Source: Chitinophagales bacterium (lineage in GTDB: Bacteria > Bacteroidota > Bacteroidia > Chitinophagales > Saprospiraceae). From it: DNA of 36,319 bases. Shown here piece after piece: positions 16,338 to 24,601 of the stretch; positions within the stretch are counted from its first letter, which is position 1, and each line of letters starts with the position of its first letter. Under the pieces are notes generated by a model. The model was not told the origin of the DNA and made no database searches. It saw only the letters and a list, made by a program, of their open reading frames with translations. The position numbers and the translations under genes are program-made. The stretch covers positions 1 through 36,319 of the forward strand of contig JAKSDI010000110.1 in the NCBI GenBank assembly GCA_022360175.1. The letters run 5' to 3'.

Positions 16338-18902
16338 CTATTCTGTTTTCACTAATCTAAGCACTTGTATTTCTTCTCCTTCCTGGTGGATTTCGAAGAA
16401 GTATAAACCATTGACTAGTGTATTGACCTTCCATTCTGTATTAAAATCGCCAGCGCGCAGTTCGCGTTGTTCGATCACTTGTCCTAGCTGATTACGGAGT
16501 GTTACGATGGCATCTTTATCCAATCCATCTTCAAATACCAGATTTACCAGATTGCTGGCAGGATTAGGATATAGATTAGGAGCTTGTTTTATGGCTGCCG
16601 CTGCTGTAATTTCTGGAGTTTCTATGTATGGCATCATCATGCCACCTGTGATCTCTACATGAGAGAAGGTTGCTTCTGCCTGCGTATTGGGTAGATAGGT
16701 AAAGCTCGCTAATCCAATCTGAATGCAATTGTTTAATGGAATATAAACCGCATGTACATACTGGAAGAACATTCCATTGGTGCTATAAAATGCGAATACC
16801 CAGTTGCCCTGGCGCTGAAGGCGCAACCAGACAGGAGAAGGCTTGACGAAGTTTTGTATCACTTTGTTCGCGCCAGCGAAATAGCGCGTTTCATGGCGTA
16901 GTGAATTGCTCATGTTGGAGAAAATAGCTACTTGCTTGCTATCCGCATCACTCGTTTCACGAATCATCAAACCACCATATCCATTTGGTGTGACACTTTC
17001 TATTTTTGCAGTAATTGTGATATCGTTTCCACAAAGCAATTGAGAAGCAAAAGCTACTGCATCAGCTGTTGTACCAGGGAAGGCATTATTACCAGAACCA
17101 CCGATAGCGAAGAAACCATCTTCAGGATTAGGCGTAGCGCAAGGATCGAAGCTATAATCGTTACCAACTGTTACTGCTCCAATATTGTTGGTTTGCCAGC
17201 CATTTGGTAAAGCGGTACCAACTACTACTGTAATAGTAGCATTGCAGCCTGCTGTATTTCCACCAGCATCGGTTACCGTTACCGGCACGGTGAAAGTTAG
17301 ATTTTCATCATCGCAATCGTAAATTGTAGCTGGGAAACTTACATTATCAATGCTACAATTATCAGTGCTGGCATTCGCATCATATACATCTGCTTCCTGA
17401 AGGGTGTATAGGCCATCTGGCTGTATTTCTACTGTTGTTGTTTTACAGACAGGTACTGGAGGAATATTGTCTTCTACCATAGCAGTAGCCGTACAGGTAC
17501 TTGTATTGCCATTGCCATCATTTATCGTTAAGGTTACAGTATTGGGTCCGATGTCGCCACAAGTGAAAGTATTAGGTACCAGGCTTACTGTATTAATGGT
17601 GCCACAGTTGTCTGTCGAGCCAGATTCCACTGCTGCAGCTGTCGTACTACCATTGCCATTAGCATCCAGTTGTACCGTTACATTTGTACAACCTGCTATA
17701 GGATCGATATTATCTTCCACCGTAGCGGTAGCAGTACAGGTACTTGTATTGCCGTTACCGTCATTAATGGTCAGAGTTACAGTATTTGGTCCGATGTCGC
17801 CACAAGTGAAAGTATTAGGTACCAGGCTTACAGTATTAATGGTACCGCAGTTGTCTGTCGAGCCAGATTCCACTGCTGCAGCTGTCGTACTGCCATTGCC
17901 ATTAGCATCTAGTTGTACCGTTACATTTGTACAGCCTGCTGTTGGATCGATATTGTCTTCTACCGTTACAGTAGCCATACATGAGTTGGAAGCACCATTG
18001 ATATCTGTGATTGTATAAGTCACAGAAACGGCATTGCCTACATCATTGCAGTCGAAATTTTGAGGGCTAAGGGTTTCAGACTGAATGCCGCATTCGGCTG
18101 TACTTCCTGCACCAATCAGGCTTGCTGCAACGGAAAGATTACCCATCGCGTTTACGCTTAAGTTAACATTTTGACAACTGGCACTAGGTGGATTGCAGTT
18201 GGTAGGAACGCAATCTGTGATATTATAAGCACAACCAGAAGGAACAGCTATGATGCCACCCATATCAGATTTGGTCCAGTTTCTGGTATCATTTAATGCA
18301 GGCCTAAGGCTAGCGAGAGTACCGGATATAGGATTAAAACATTCGTAACGGCCATGGTCTACTTCACCATGACCTACCGCATTGACTCCATTTTGTAAGC
18401 CCATAGGGATAGCGGAAGTATTAGAGTTTGAAGCATCGGAGTCCCAAGGGTTATTGCCGTTAAAATTAGTGGCGCTGATGAAAGTAGGAGCAGCTTCTGT
18501 GCCTTGGTAAGCAAGAATTTGATCTCCGGAAGTAGAAAGTGCGAAAGATCCTGAAACGGCACTTATTGTCCCAACTGACCCACTAGACGTAGTTAGAGAA
18601 CCAGTTGCTGGATTGGCATGTACTTCTGTGCCACAAGATACATCTGTTGAGAAGGAGGCTTGTAAAATGCCTTCTCCAGTACGAAAAGTATTGTTGGACT
18701 TCCAGCCATTATCTGTAAAACGGATGGTAGAACCATTTTCAACACTAGCTAATAAAAGGAAGGAAAAGTCATTATTGCCACCACAATGATAACCTGTAAA
18801 GGCAATATCACCTGCACTAAGATTTGTCTGTGCCTGAGTGGTAAATAAAGTTCCCAGGGTAAAAATTGTGATGAATGGGAAAATTGTAATAAGGTGCTTC
18901 AT
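16338..18902 (-). CDS. T9SS-secreted protein with HYR-like repeats
   Basis: This 854-aa protein has a signal peptide (residues 1-24, ending TTQAQ). Its head (~26-230) begins AGDIAFTGYHCGGNNDFSF and contains IRFTDNGW and TGEGIL. This type of head occurs in other secreted Bacteroidota and cyanobacterial proteins; I cannot assign it a function. HYR-like Cys-paired modules follow (~235-560), including two 81-residue copies in direct tandem that differ at only about two positions. The DUF1349-like module starts at residue ~565 and the T9SS sorting tail covers the last ~80 residues. It is probably a surface or matrix protein that binds ligand through its head. The 81-residue repeat recurs in the 1601-aa neighbour, so the two genes exchange or share sequence. 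Confidence 0.9.
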   Translation of the reverse strand: MKHLITIFPFITIFTLGTLFTTQAQTNLSAGDIAFTGYHCGGNNDFSFLLLASVENGSTIRFTDNGWKSNNTFRTGEGILQASFSTDVSCGTEVHANPATGSLTTSSGSVGTISAVSGSFALSTSGDQILAYQGTEAAPTFISATNFNGNNPWDSDASNSNTSAIPMGLQNGVNAVGHGEVDHGRYECFNPISGTLASLRPALNDTRNWTKSDMGGIIAVPSGCAYNITDCVPTNCNPPSASCQNVNLSVNAMGNLSVAASLIGAGSTAECGIQSETLSPQNFDCNDVGNAVSVTYTITDINGASNSCMATVTVEDNIDPTAGCTNVTVQLDANGNGSTTAAAVESGSTDNCGTINTVSLVPNTFTCGDIGPNTVTLTINDGNGNTSTCTATATVEDNIDPIAGCTNVTVQLDANGNGSTTAAAVESGSTDNCGTINTVSLVPNTFTCGDIGPNTVTLTINDGNGNTSTCTATAMVEDNIPPVPVCKTTTVEIQPDGLYTLQEADVYDANASTDNCSIDNVSFPATIYDCDDENLTFTVPVTVTDAGGNTAGCNATITVVVGTALPNGWQTNNIGAVTVGNDYSFDPCATPNPEDGFFAIGGSGNNAFPGTTADAVAFASQLLCGNDITITAKIESVTPNGYGGLMIRETSDADSKQVAIFSNMSNSLRHETRYFAGANKVIQNFVKPSPVWLRLQRQGNWVFAFYSTNGMFFQYVHAVYIPLNNCIQIGLASFTYLPNTQAEATFSHVEITGGMMMPYIETPEITAAAAIKQAPNLYPNPASNLVNLVFEDGLDKDAIVTLRNQLGQVIEQRELRAGDFNTEWKVNTLVNGLYFFEIHQEGEEIQVLRLVKTE
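16341..17210 (-). repeat. constant C-terminal cassette, copy 4
   Basis: This copy encodes the DUF1349-like module plus T9SS tail of the 854-aa protein. It is closest by eye to the copy at 19388. Confidence 0.9.
17471..17956 (-). repeat. tandem 243-bp coding repeat (81 aa x 2)
   Basis: Two adjacent 243-bp units (starting 17471 and 17714 on the plus strand) encode 81-residue HYR-like modules containing CTNVTVQLDANGNGS and STDNCGT. They are almost identical in protein and DNA. A third, slightly diverged copy lies in the 1601-aa gene near 20516-20758. Confidence 0.88.
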
Positions 18903-19025
18903 GGTTAGAATTTTGTTGGAAAATCGGATGAAATAAAGATTCTATAATTTTAAACAAGTTCCTTGTTTTTATAAAGTCCTGCCTCCCAAAATGTTAAATA
19001 GTCTTTTAAAATACACTAATATATG

Positions 19026-19115
19026 TTCTTCCTCCAACTTCATCAGGCCCTTTAATCATAATAAGGGAATATATATGCTCCCTTGGGGGAGCTGTCCGCA
19101 GGGCTGAGGGGGATG
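19026..19115 (+). repeat. GC-rich interspersed repeat, copy B (partial)
   Basis: The right half (gctcccttgggggagctg, then cagggctgagggggat) matches copy A. The left half has only the cttcctcc start recognisable. Confidence 0.75.
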
Positions 19116-19146
19116 CTTTATAAATTTAGATTACGTCATTAAATAA

Positions 19147-19186
19147 AATGAGCCATCTCAGATCATTTAATCCAAGATGACTCATT
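19147..19186 (-). terminator. displaced terminator-like hairpin of the 1601-aa gene
   Basis: The arms aatgagccatct (19147-19158) and agatgactcatt (19175-19186) have one mismatch. On the minus strand they are followed by ttatttaatg. The sequence is related to the hairpin at 13661. It now lies ~200 bp from the stop codon, apparently because the 162-bp element at 19198-19359 inserted between them. Confidence 0.65.
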
Positions 19187-19197
19187 ACATTCATTAA

Positions 19198-19359
19198 GAG
19201 CATGTTTGGGATTTATTAATCGGACTTATTTCGTCACTAATTGGCTTGTATTTTGTTGAAAGAACACTCATTTAGCTTAGGCTAAAATCGTAACCTTCCG
19301 CCTCATCCAAGTCAACTAGTGACAAAATCGTCTCAAAGAACAAATTCCCAAAAACGCTC
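19198..19359. mobile_element. MITE-like element, 162 bp, TAA target duplication
   Basis: The ends are terminal inverted repeats: left GAGCATGTTTGGGATTT, right (reverse complement) GAGCGTTTTTGGGAATTT. They are flanked by the direct repeat TAA on both sides. A second inverted pair lies inside, atttcgtcacta (19228-19239) against tagtgacaaaat (19317-19328), with 11 of 12 paired, plus a small central hairpin tttagc-ttag-gctaaa (19271-19286). No coding capacity is present. GAG-ended TIRs and a 3-bp TNA target site recall IS5-family (IS1031-like) elements, so the likely parent is an IS elsewhere in the genome. Confidence 0.7.
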
Positions 19360-19384
19360 TAAGTTTTTATACTTAAATATTCAT

Positions 19385-22300
19385 TTATTGCGTCTTCACG
19401 AGTCGTAGTACTTGTACTTCCTCACCATCCTGACGGATTTCGAAGAGGTACAATCCATCAACTAGTGTACTTACATTCCATTCAGTAGCAAAATCGCCAG
19501 CGCGCAATTCGCGTTGTTCGATTACTTGTCCTAACTGATTGCGAAGAGTTACGATCGCATCTTTGTCTAAGCCATTTTCGAATACCAGATTCACCATATT
19601 GTTGGCAGGGTTCGGATATAGGCTAGGAGCTTGCTTGATAGTTGCAGCTTCTGTAATTTCCGGAACCACTACATTTGGCATTGTGCCACCAGTGATTTCT
19701 ACATTAGAGAAGGTAGCTTCCGTCTGTGTATTTGGCAGATAAGTAAAGCTAGCTAAACCAATCTGGATGCAATTGTTTAATGGGATATACACGGCATGTA
19801 CATACTGGAAGAACATTCCATTAGTGCTGTAGAATGCAAATACCCAATTGCCCTGGCGCTGTAGGCGCAACCAAACTGGAGAAGGCTTAACAAAGTTTTG
19901 TACTACTTTGTTCGCACCAGAGAAATAGCGAGTTTCATGGCGTAGCGAGTTGCTCAAATTAGAGAAAATAGCTACTTGCTTGCTATCGGCATCTCCAGTT
20001 TCGCGAATCATCAAACCACCATAACCATCTGGTGTTACGGTTTCTACTTTGGCAGTGATTGTGATATCATTGCCACAAAGCGTCTGATAAGCATATGCTA
20101 CTGCATCGTCTGTGGTGCCAGGGAAGGCATTATTGCCAGAACCACCTACTGTGAAGAAACCATCTTCAGGATTAGGGGTAGCACAAGGATCAAAGCTGTA
20201 ATCATTGCCAACCGTAACGGCTCCAATGTCATTGCTTTGCCAGCCATTTGGCAGGGCATCACCCACTGTTACTGTGATCGTTGCATTACAGCTTGCTGTA
20301 TTTCCACCAGCATCGGTTACCGTTACAGGCACTGTGAAGGTTTGATCTTCATCATCACAGTCATAAGTGGTAGCAGGGAAGCTTACATTATCTATGCTAC
20401 AGTTATCGGTGCTTGAATTGGCATCGTATACATCTGCTTCCTGAAGCGTGTAAGTACCATCTGGTTGTATTTCAACCGTGCTAGTACTACATACAGGCAT
20501 AGGAGGAGTATTATCTTCTACTGTTGCAGTAGCAGTACAAGTGCTCGTATTGCCATTGCCATCATTGATTGTCAAGGTTACAGTATTTGGACCGATATCG
20601 CCACAGGTGAAAGTATTAGGTACAAGGCTTACGGTATTTATTGTACCGCAGTTGTCTGTAGAACCAGATTCTACTGCTGCTGCGGTAGTGCTACCATCAC
20701 CATTTGCATCCAGTTGTACCGTTACATTTGTACAACCAGCTGTTGGGGCAATATTATCTTCTACCGTTACTGTAGCATTACAAGAGCTGCTTGCACCATT
20801 GATGTCTGTAATAGTGTAAGTCACAGAAACTGGGTTGCCTACATCATTGCAATCAAAATTCTGGGGGCTAACGTTTTCAGACTGGAGTCCACAATCAGCT
20901 GTACTTCCTCCGCCTACATCCGATGGCATAATACTTCCCATACCATTTGCATCCAACTGAACAGTTGTATTATTACATACCGCATTTGCCGGAGCACAAC
21001 ATAAACTGTTTGGATCTTCTACCGTTACCGTTGCTGTACAAGTACTGGTAAGGCCATTGCCTGTATCGGTTACGGTAAGTGTGACTGTATGATCACCTAC
21101 TTCAGAACAAGTGAAGTTGGTAACATCAAGAGCCAAAGTGACAGAATTACAAACAGAAGAAGAATTATTGTCTATATCGCCCGTAGAAATAAAGGCCATT
21201 GGGCCATACGGTATAACATTAGCAGTGAAATCCTGACAAGATGCCGTTGGTGGGTTGTTGTCTATTACAGTGACCGTTCCTGTACAGGAAGAAGAATTTC
21301 CTGCTGCATCTGTACCCGTAAGGGTTACGGTCTGTGCGCCAATGGTACTACAATTAAGAGTGCTTGGGACAACTTGGAAAGAAGTGATACCACAGTTATC
21401 TGTAGAACCACCATCCATTTGTGCTGATGTGATGGAAGTAGAAGATCCTGTTAGTGTCAGGTTGAAGTCATTACACACCATATTGGGTACTTCGGTATCA
21501 TTTACGGTCACATCAAAAGTACATTGATCTTGATTACCGGCAGCATCCGTAGCCATTACGGTTACTTGTGTAGTACCTACATTGAAGAAGGAACCAGAAG
21601 CTGGATTGGTAGAGCCTGATACCCCAGGGCAGTTATCCGTTCCACCCGTGGAGTAGCTTACAATGGCTCCACATGAGCCTGCATCATTAGATCGAGTAAT
21701 ATTCCCAGGGCAGACTGGTGTTGGATTCTCGGTATCATTTACAGTAACGTTGAAAGAACAGCTACTGCTATTGCCATTTACATCCATTATGGTACAATTG
21801 ACTGCTGTTGTACCCACATCAAAGAAAGAACTAGAAGCAGGAGAACATACTATTCCACCTTCTGCTGCAATACCACAAGCATCTGATGCTGTTGGAGCAG
21901 AGTAAGGAACATTAGCACCGCATTGTCCCGGATTATTACTTACTGTTATATTATCCGGGCAGGTTGCTGATGGGGCGGTTACATCATTTACTGTTACAGT
22001 AAAGATACACTGACTGGTATTACCTGCTCCATCTGTAGCTGTACAAACTATTTGATTATTTCCTACGTTGAAGGTGGAACCTGCTGCCGGGTTACACACG
22101 AAGCCAGCATTTGGACAGTTGTCACTAACAGTTGGATCAGGATATGAAACAGCAGCAGAGCATTCATTAGCTGCTGCATTCACACTTACATCTTCTGGAC
22201 AAACGATGGTCGGGTCTTCGGTATCGTTGACTACTACATCGAAGGTACAGGTACCTGTATTTCCAGCAGCATCCGTAGCAGTTACTGTTACTTGTGTGGT

Positions 22301-24190
22301 ACCAACATCAAAGAAGGAACCAGAAGCAGGATTGGCCGCAGAAGTAGCACCAAGGCAATTATCTGTTGGGTTAGGAATAGTGAAATTGACATTTGCACCA
22401 CATTGTCCAGCAGTATTACCTACTGTATGAGTGGCTGGGCAGTTGGCCGTTGGATCTTCGGTATCATTGACAACTACATCGAAGGTACAGGTACCTGTAT
22501 TTCCAGCAGCATCCGTAGCAGTTACTGTTACTTGTGTGGTACCAACATTAAATAAAGAACCAGAAGCCGGATTAGCTGCAGAAGTAGCAGAGCAGTTATC
22601 CGTTGGGTTAGGAATAGTGAAACTAACGTTTGCTCCACATTGCCCGGCAGTATTGTCTACCGTTTGAGTAGCTGGGCAGTTAGCCGTTGGATCTTCCGTA
22701 TCATTGATGGTTACATCAAAATTACAGGTACTTGTATTGCCTGCATTATCTGTTGCAGTTAATGTTACTTGCGTAGTACCTACTGCAAAGAAAGAACCAG
22801 AAGCCGGATTGGCTGCTGAGGTTACATCAGGACAATTATCCGTTGGATCAGGGATAGTGAAGGTTACATTGGCTCCACATTGTCCTGCAGCATTGTTTTG
22901 AGTGATATTGCTTGGGCAGTTAGCAACTGGATCCTGGCCATCACCGATTGTAATATCTACACTACAGTTGCCAGAGTTTCCGGCTCCATCCGTAGCTGTA
23001 TACATCAGCGTAGTGGTACCTACATTGAAAGATTGACCACTAGCATCTGTATTACCCGAACCAGTAGTGGCACCAGAAAGGGTATATGTGGTAGTGGTAG
23101 CACAGTTGTCCATAACTGTTGGTGCCAGGCCATTAAGTACTACAGCACACTGGCCTGGTGTAGATACATTACATGGATCGATAGTGAAAGGATAAGCACC
23201 AGTTGTAATAGGGGCGAGGGTAATTACTGGGGTATTATTGACTTGTACTTGTACATTTTGGGTTAATCCGCCAGAATTGTCTGTATAGTTAAAAGTATAG
23301 TTGGCATCACAAGGTAAATTGTATGCGAAGGAAGAAAATCCAAACGAAGAGGTCTGGGCTTCGCTAGCTACCACATTATTACCTGCATCTGTGATATTGA
23401 AGAACACATCTCCAGGAGTACCGCCGGCTCTAATAATTAATACTGTAACAGTAGCGTTAAAATCAATTGTTGGGCAGGTCACCGTAGGAGAAACATCGTC
23501 TTCTACAATCAGATCGAAGTTACAATTGGTCATATTACCTGCGTCATCAGTAGCGGTGAGGGTCACTTGTGTCGTTCCTGCCATGGTTATGCTTCCACCA
23601 GATGCCGGAGATTGAGTTACCGTTGGATTGGCGGTGCAATCATCTGTTACATTAGTCGCCAAACCGGTGAAATCTTCAATAGTGTATATACAGCTCCCAT
23701 CAAGATTCCTGTTTTGATCAGCTGGGCAGGTGATGGTGGGAGGAGCGGCATCGGTGCAGGCATTAAGGACATTTTGAGTACCAGGACCTGTGAAACTGAG
23801 GCCACTACCATTTGTCCAACAAAATGAAAAACCTGGTGTAGGTGTCCATGTACCAGTGCTATTATCAGGAGGATTAGGGGTAGAAGCAAAAGTATTATAG
23901 CCATATAAGACAAAAGTTCCGGGGTTACCGCTAAAATTGTCAACATAAATTTCCCATCTATTTAGAGAAGTATTCCATTTAACAATTTGAAATTCAGGTG
24001 GAGGTCCTGGATCGATTTGAGCCCTATATTCATTTCTTCCTGTAGCATCTGTACCAAATAATGATAGTGTTTGATTGAACCCGCAGGCATCAGAGTAATT
24101 AATAGTCTGTCCATATAGTGTAGGGCTAAATGACATTAGCACGCCAATGAGCAGGAAAAATAATTTTTGTTGTAAAAGTTTCTGTTTCAT
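19385..24190 (-). CDS. T9SS-secreted HYR-repeat protein
   Basis: This 1601-aa protein has a signal peptide (1-28) and a head domain (~29-146) with GRNEY, NRWEIYV and FASTPNPPD motifs; the same head occurs in the adjacent 303-aa protein. About 13 HYR-type modules follow (~147-1310), each ~80 residues with the pattern DPTxxCP...TDNC...VGTTQVTxTATDAAGNxxxC. Paired cysteines suggest disulfide-stabilised beta-sandwich domains. Two consecutive modules (DNA 22215-22455 and 22455-22694) are nearly identical. The DUF1349-like module begins at residue ~1313 and the T9SS tail ends the protein (YPNPANNMVNL, ending LRLVKTQ). The HYR array is probably an extended spacer that projects the head from the surface. 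No catalytic motif is seen. It is the first of the five cassette-bearing genes in transcription order. Confidence 0.92.
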   Translation of the reverse strand: MKQKLLQQKLFFLLIGVLMSFSPTLYGQTINYSDACGFNQTLSLFGTDATGRNEYRAQIDPGPPPEFQIVKWNTSLNRWEIYVDNFSGNPGTFVLYGYNTFASTPNPPDNSTGTWTPTPGFSFCWTNGSGLSFTGPGTQNVLNACTDAAPPTITCPADQNRNLDGSCIYTIEDFTGLATNVTDDCTANPTVTQSPASGGSITMAGTTQVTLTATDDAGNMTNCNFDLIVEDDVSPTVTCPTIDFNATVTVLIIRAGGTPGDVFFNITDAGNNVVASEAQTSSFGFSSFAYNLPCDANYTFNYTDNSGGLTQNVQVQVNNTPVITLAPITTGAYPFTIDPCNVSTPGQCAVVLNGLAPTVMDNCATTTTYTLSGATTGSGNTDASGQSFNVGTTTLMYTATDGAGNSGNCSVDITIGDGQDPVANCPSNITQNNAAGQCGANVTFTIPDPTDNCPDVTSAANPASGSFFAVGTTQVTLTATDNAGNTSTCNFDVTINDTEDPTANCPATQTVDNTAGQCGANVSFTIPNPTDNCSATSAANPASGSLFNVGTTQVTVTATDAAGNTGTCTFDVVVNDTEDPTANCPATHTVGNTAGQCGANVNFTIPNPTDNCLGATSAANPASGSFFDVGTTQVTVTATDAAGNTGTCTFDVVVNDTEDPTIVCPEDVSVNAAANECSAAVSYPDPTVSDNCPNAGFVCNPAAGSTFNVGNNQIVCTATDGAGNTSQCIFTVTVNDVTAPSATCPDNITVSNNPGQCGANVPYSAPTASDACGIAAEGGIVCSPASSSFFDVGTTAVNCTIMDVNGNSSSCSFNVTVNDTENPTPVCPGNITRSNDAGSCGAIVSYSTGGTDNCPGVSGSTNPASGSFFNVGTTQVTVMATDAAGNQDQCTFDVTVNDTEVPNMVCNDFNLTLTGSSTSITSAQMDGGSTDNCGITSFQVVPSTLNCSTIGAQTVTLTGTDAAGNSSSCTGTVTVIDNNPPTASCQDFTANVIPYGPMAFISTGDIDNNSSSVCNSVTLALDVTNFTCSEVGDHTVTLTVTDTGNGLTSTCTATVTVEDPNSLCCAPANAVCNNTTVQLDANGMGSIMPSDVGGGSTADCGLQSENVSPQNFDCNDVGNPVSVTYTITDINGASSSCNATVTVEDNIAPTAGCTNVTVQLDANGDGSTTAAAVESGSTDNCGTINTVSLVPNTFTCGDIGPNTVTLTINDGNGNTSTCTATATVEDNTPPMPVCSTSTVEIQPDGTYTLQEADVYDANSSTDNCSIDNVSFPATTYDCDDEDQTFTVPVTVTDAGGNTASCNATITVTVGDALPNGWQSNDIGAVTVGNDYSFDPCATPNPEDGFFTVGGSGNNAFPGTTDDAVAYAYQTLCGNDITITAKVETVTPDGYGGLMIRETGDADSKQVAIFSNLSNSLRHETRYFSGANKVVQNFVKPSPVWLRLQRQGNWVFAFYSTNGMFFQYVHAVYIPLNNCIQIGLASFTYLPNTQTEATFSNVEITGGTMPNVVVPEITEAATIKQAPSLYPNPANNMVNLVFENGLDKDAIVTLRNQLGQVIEQRELRAGDFATEWNVSTLVDGLYLFEIRQDGEEVQVLRLVKTQ
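19388..20254 (-). repeat. constant C-terminal cassette, copy 5
   Basis: This copy encodes the DUF1349-like module plus T9SS tail of the 1601-aa protein. It is colinear with the copies at 931, 6354, 13734 and 16341. Confidence 0.9.
22215..22694 (-). repeat. tandem 240-bp coding repeat (HYR modules)
   Basis: Two adjacent units, offset by exactly 240 bp (22215 and 22455), share long identical runs, for example ccagcagcatccgtagcagt. They encode consecutive HYR modules with EDPTANCPAT and TFDVVVNDT. This is a recent in-frame duplication. Confidence 0.85.
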
Positions 24191-24601
24191 GGTTGATAGA
24201 GATTTTAGGCTCTAAATATCAATTAGCGCTATCCGCTTTATTGATAGATTTAAAATATTTTAAGTTTATTAAGTAGTGATTTTTTGTTGGAAAAAGTGAT
24301 TTTATGTATTTAAAACACATAAAAAATGATTTCACTAAATAATTGCGGTTTTTGAGCACTTACTCTTACAAGTACGCACCTTTTTTTGAAAAGTTACAAT
24401 TTTTTTAAGGCGAAATAGATTCATTTGTTTGGATTGTCGCGGTGGTTTCAGTACCCAAGAAATAATATTAACATTCAATATACTTCAATTGGAATGTTAA
24501 TCGAATAAAGTTTCATATGTATACAATCTCCTTCCCTTTCTGGTAGAGGAAACCTGAAGTACAATATTCTACAATCCAGATCTTCTTTCTAAAGCACTGG
24601 A
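24191..24601. other. AT-rich intergenic region with a 10-bp inverted repeat
   Basis: This 411-bp spacer lies between the 303-aa gene and the 1601-aa gene. It is strongly AT-rich near 24191-24420. A perfect 10-bp inverted repeat, attaacattc (24467-24476) and gaatgttaat (24492-24501), could be an operator or the 3' hairpin of the 303-aa transcript; no T-run follows it. No coding sequence and no clear -7 box were found. Confidence 0.6.

Larger units (their letters stand above)
18903..19384. other. intergenic region with partial repeat, terminator and MITE-like element
   Basis: This 482-bp spacer is upstream of the 854-aa gene and downstream of the 1601-aa gene. It holds a degenerate copy of the GC-rich repeat (19026-19115), a terminator-like hairpin (19147-19186) and a MITE-like element (19198-19359) that separates the hairpin from the stop codon at 19385. 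No gene is seen. Confidence 0.75.

Noticed and set aside
17404-18018. 204-codon plus-strand open frame with internal repeats
   Set aside because: It is antisense to the two 81-residue HYR units; the repeat in it is just the shadow of the coding repeat on the other strand.
20500-23700. Regular repeats that might suggest a CRISPR array or minisatellite
   Set aside because: The ~240-bp spacing matches whole HYR protein modules in frame; there are no short identical repeats separated by unique spacers.
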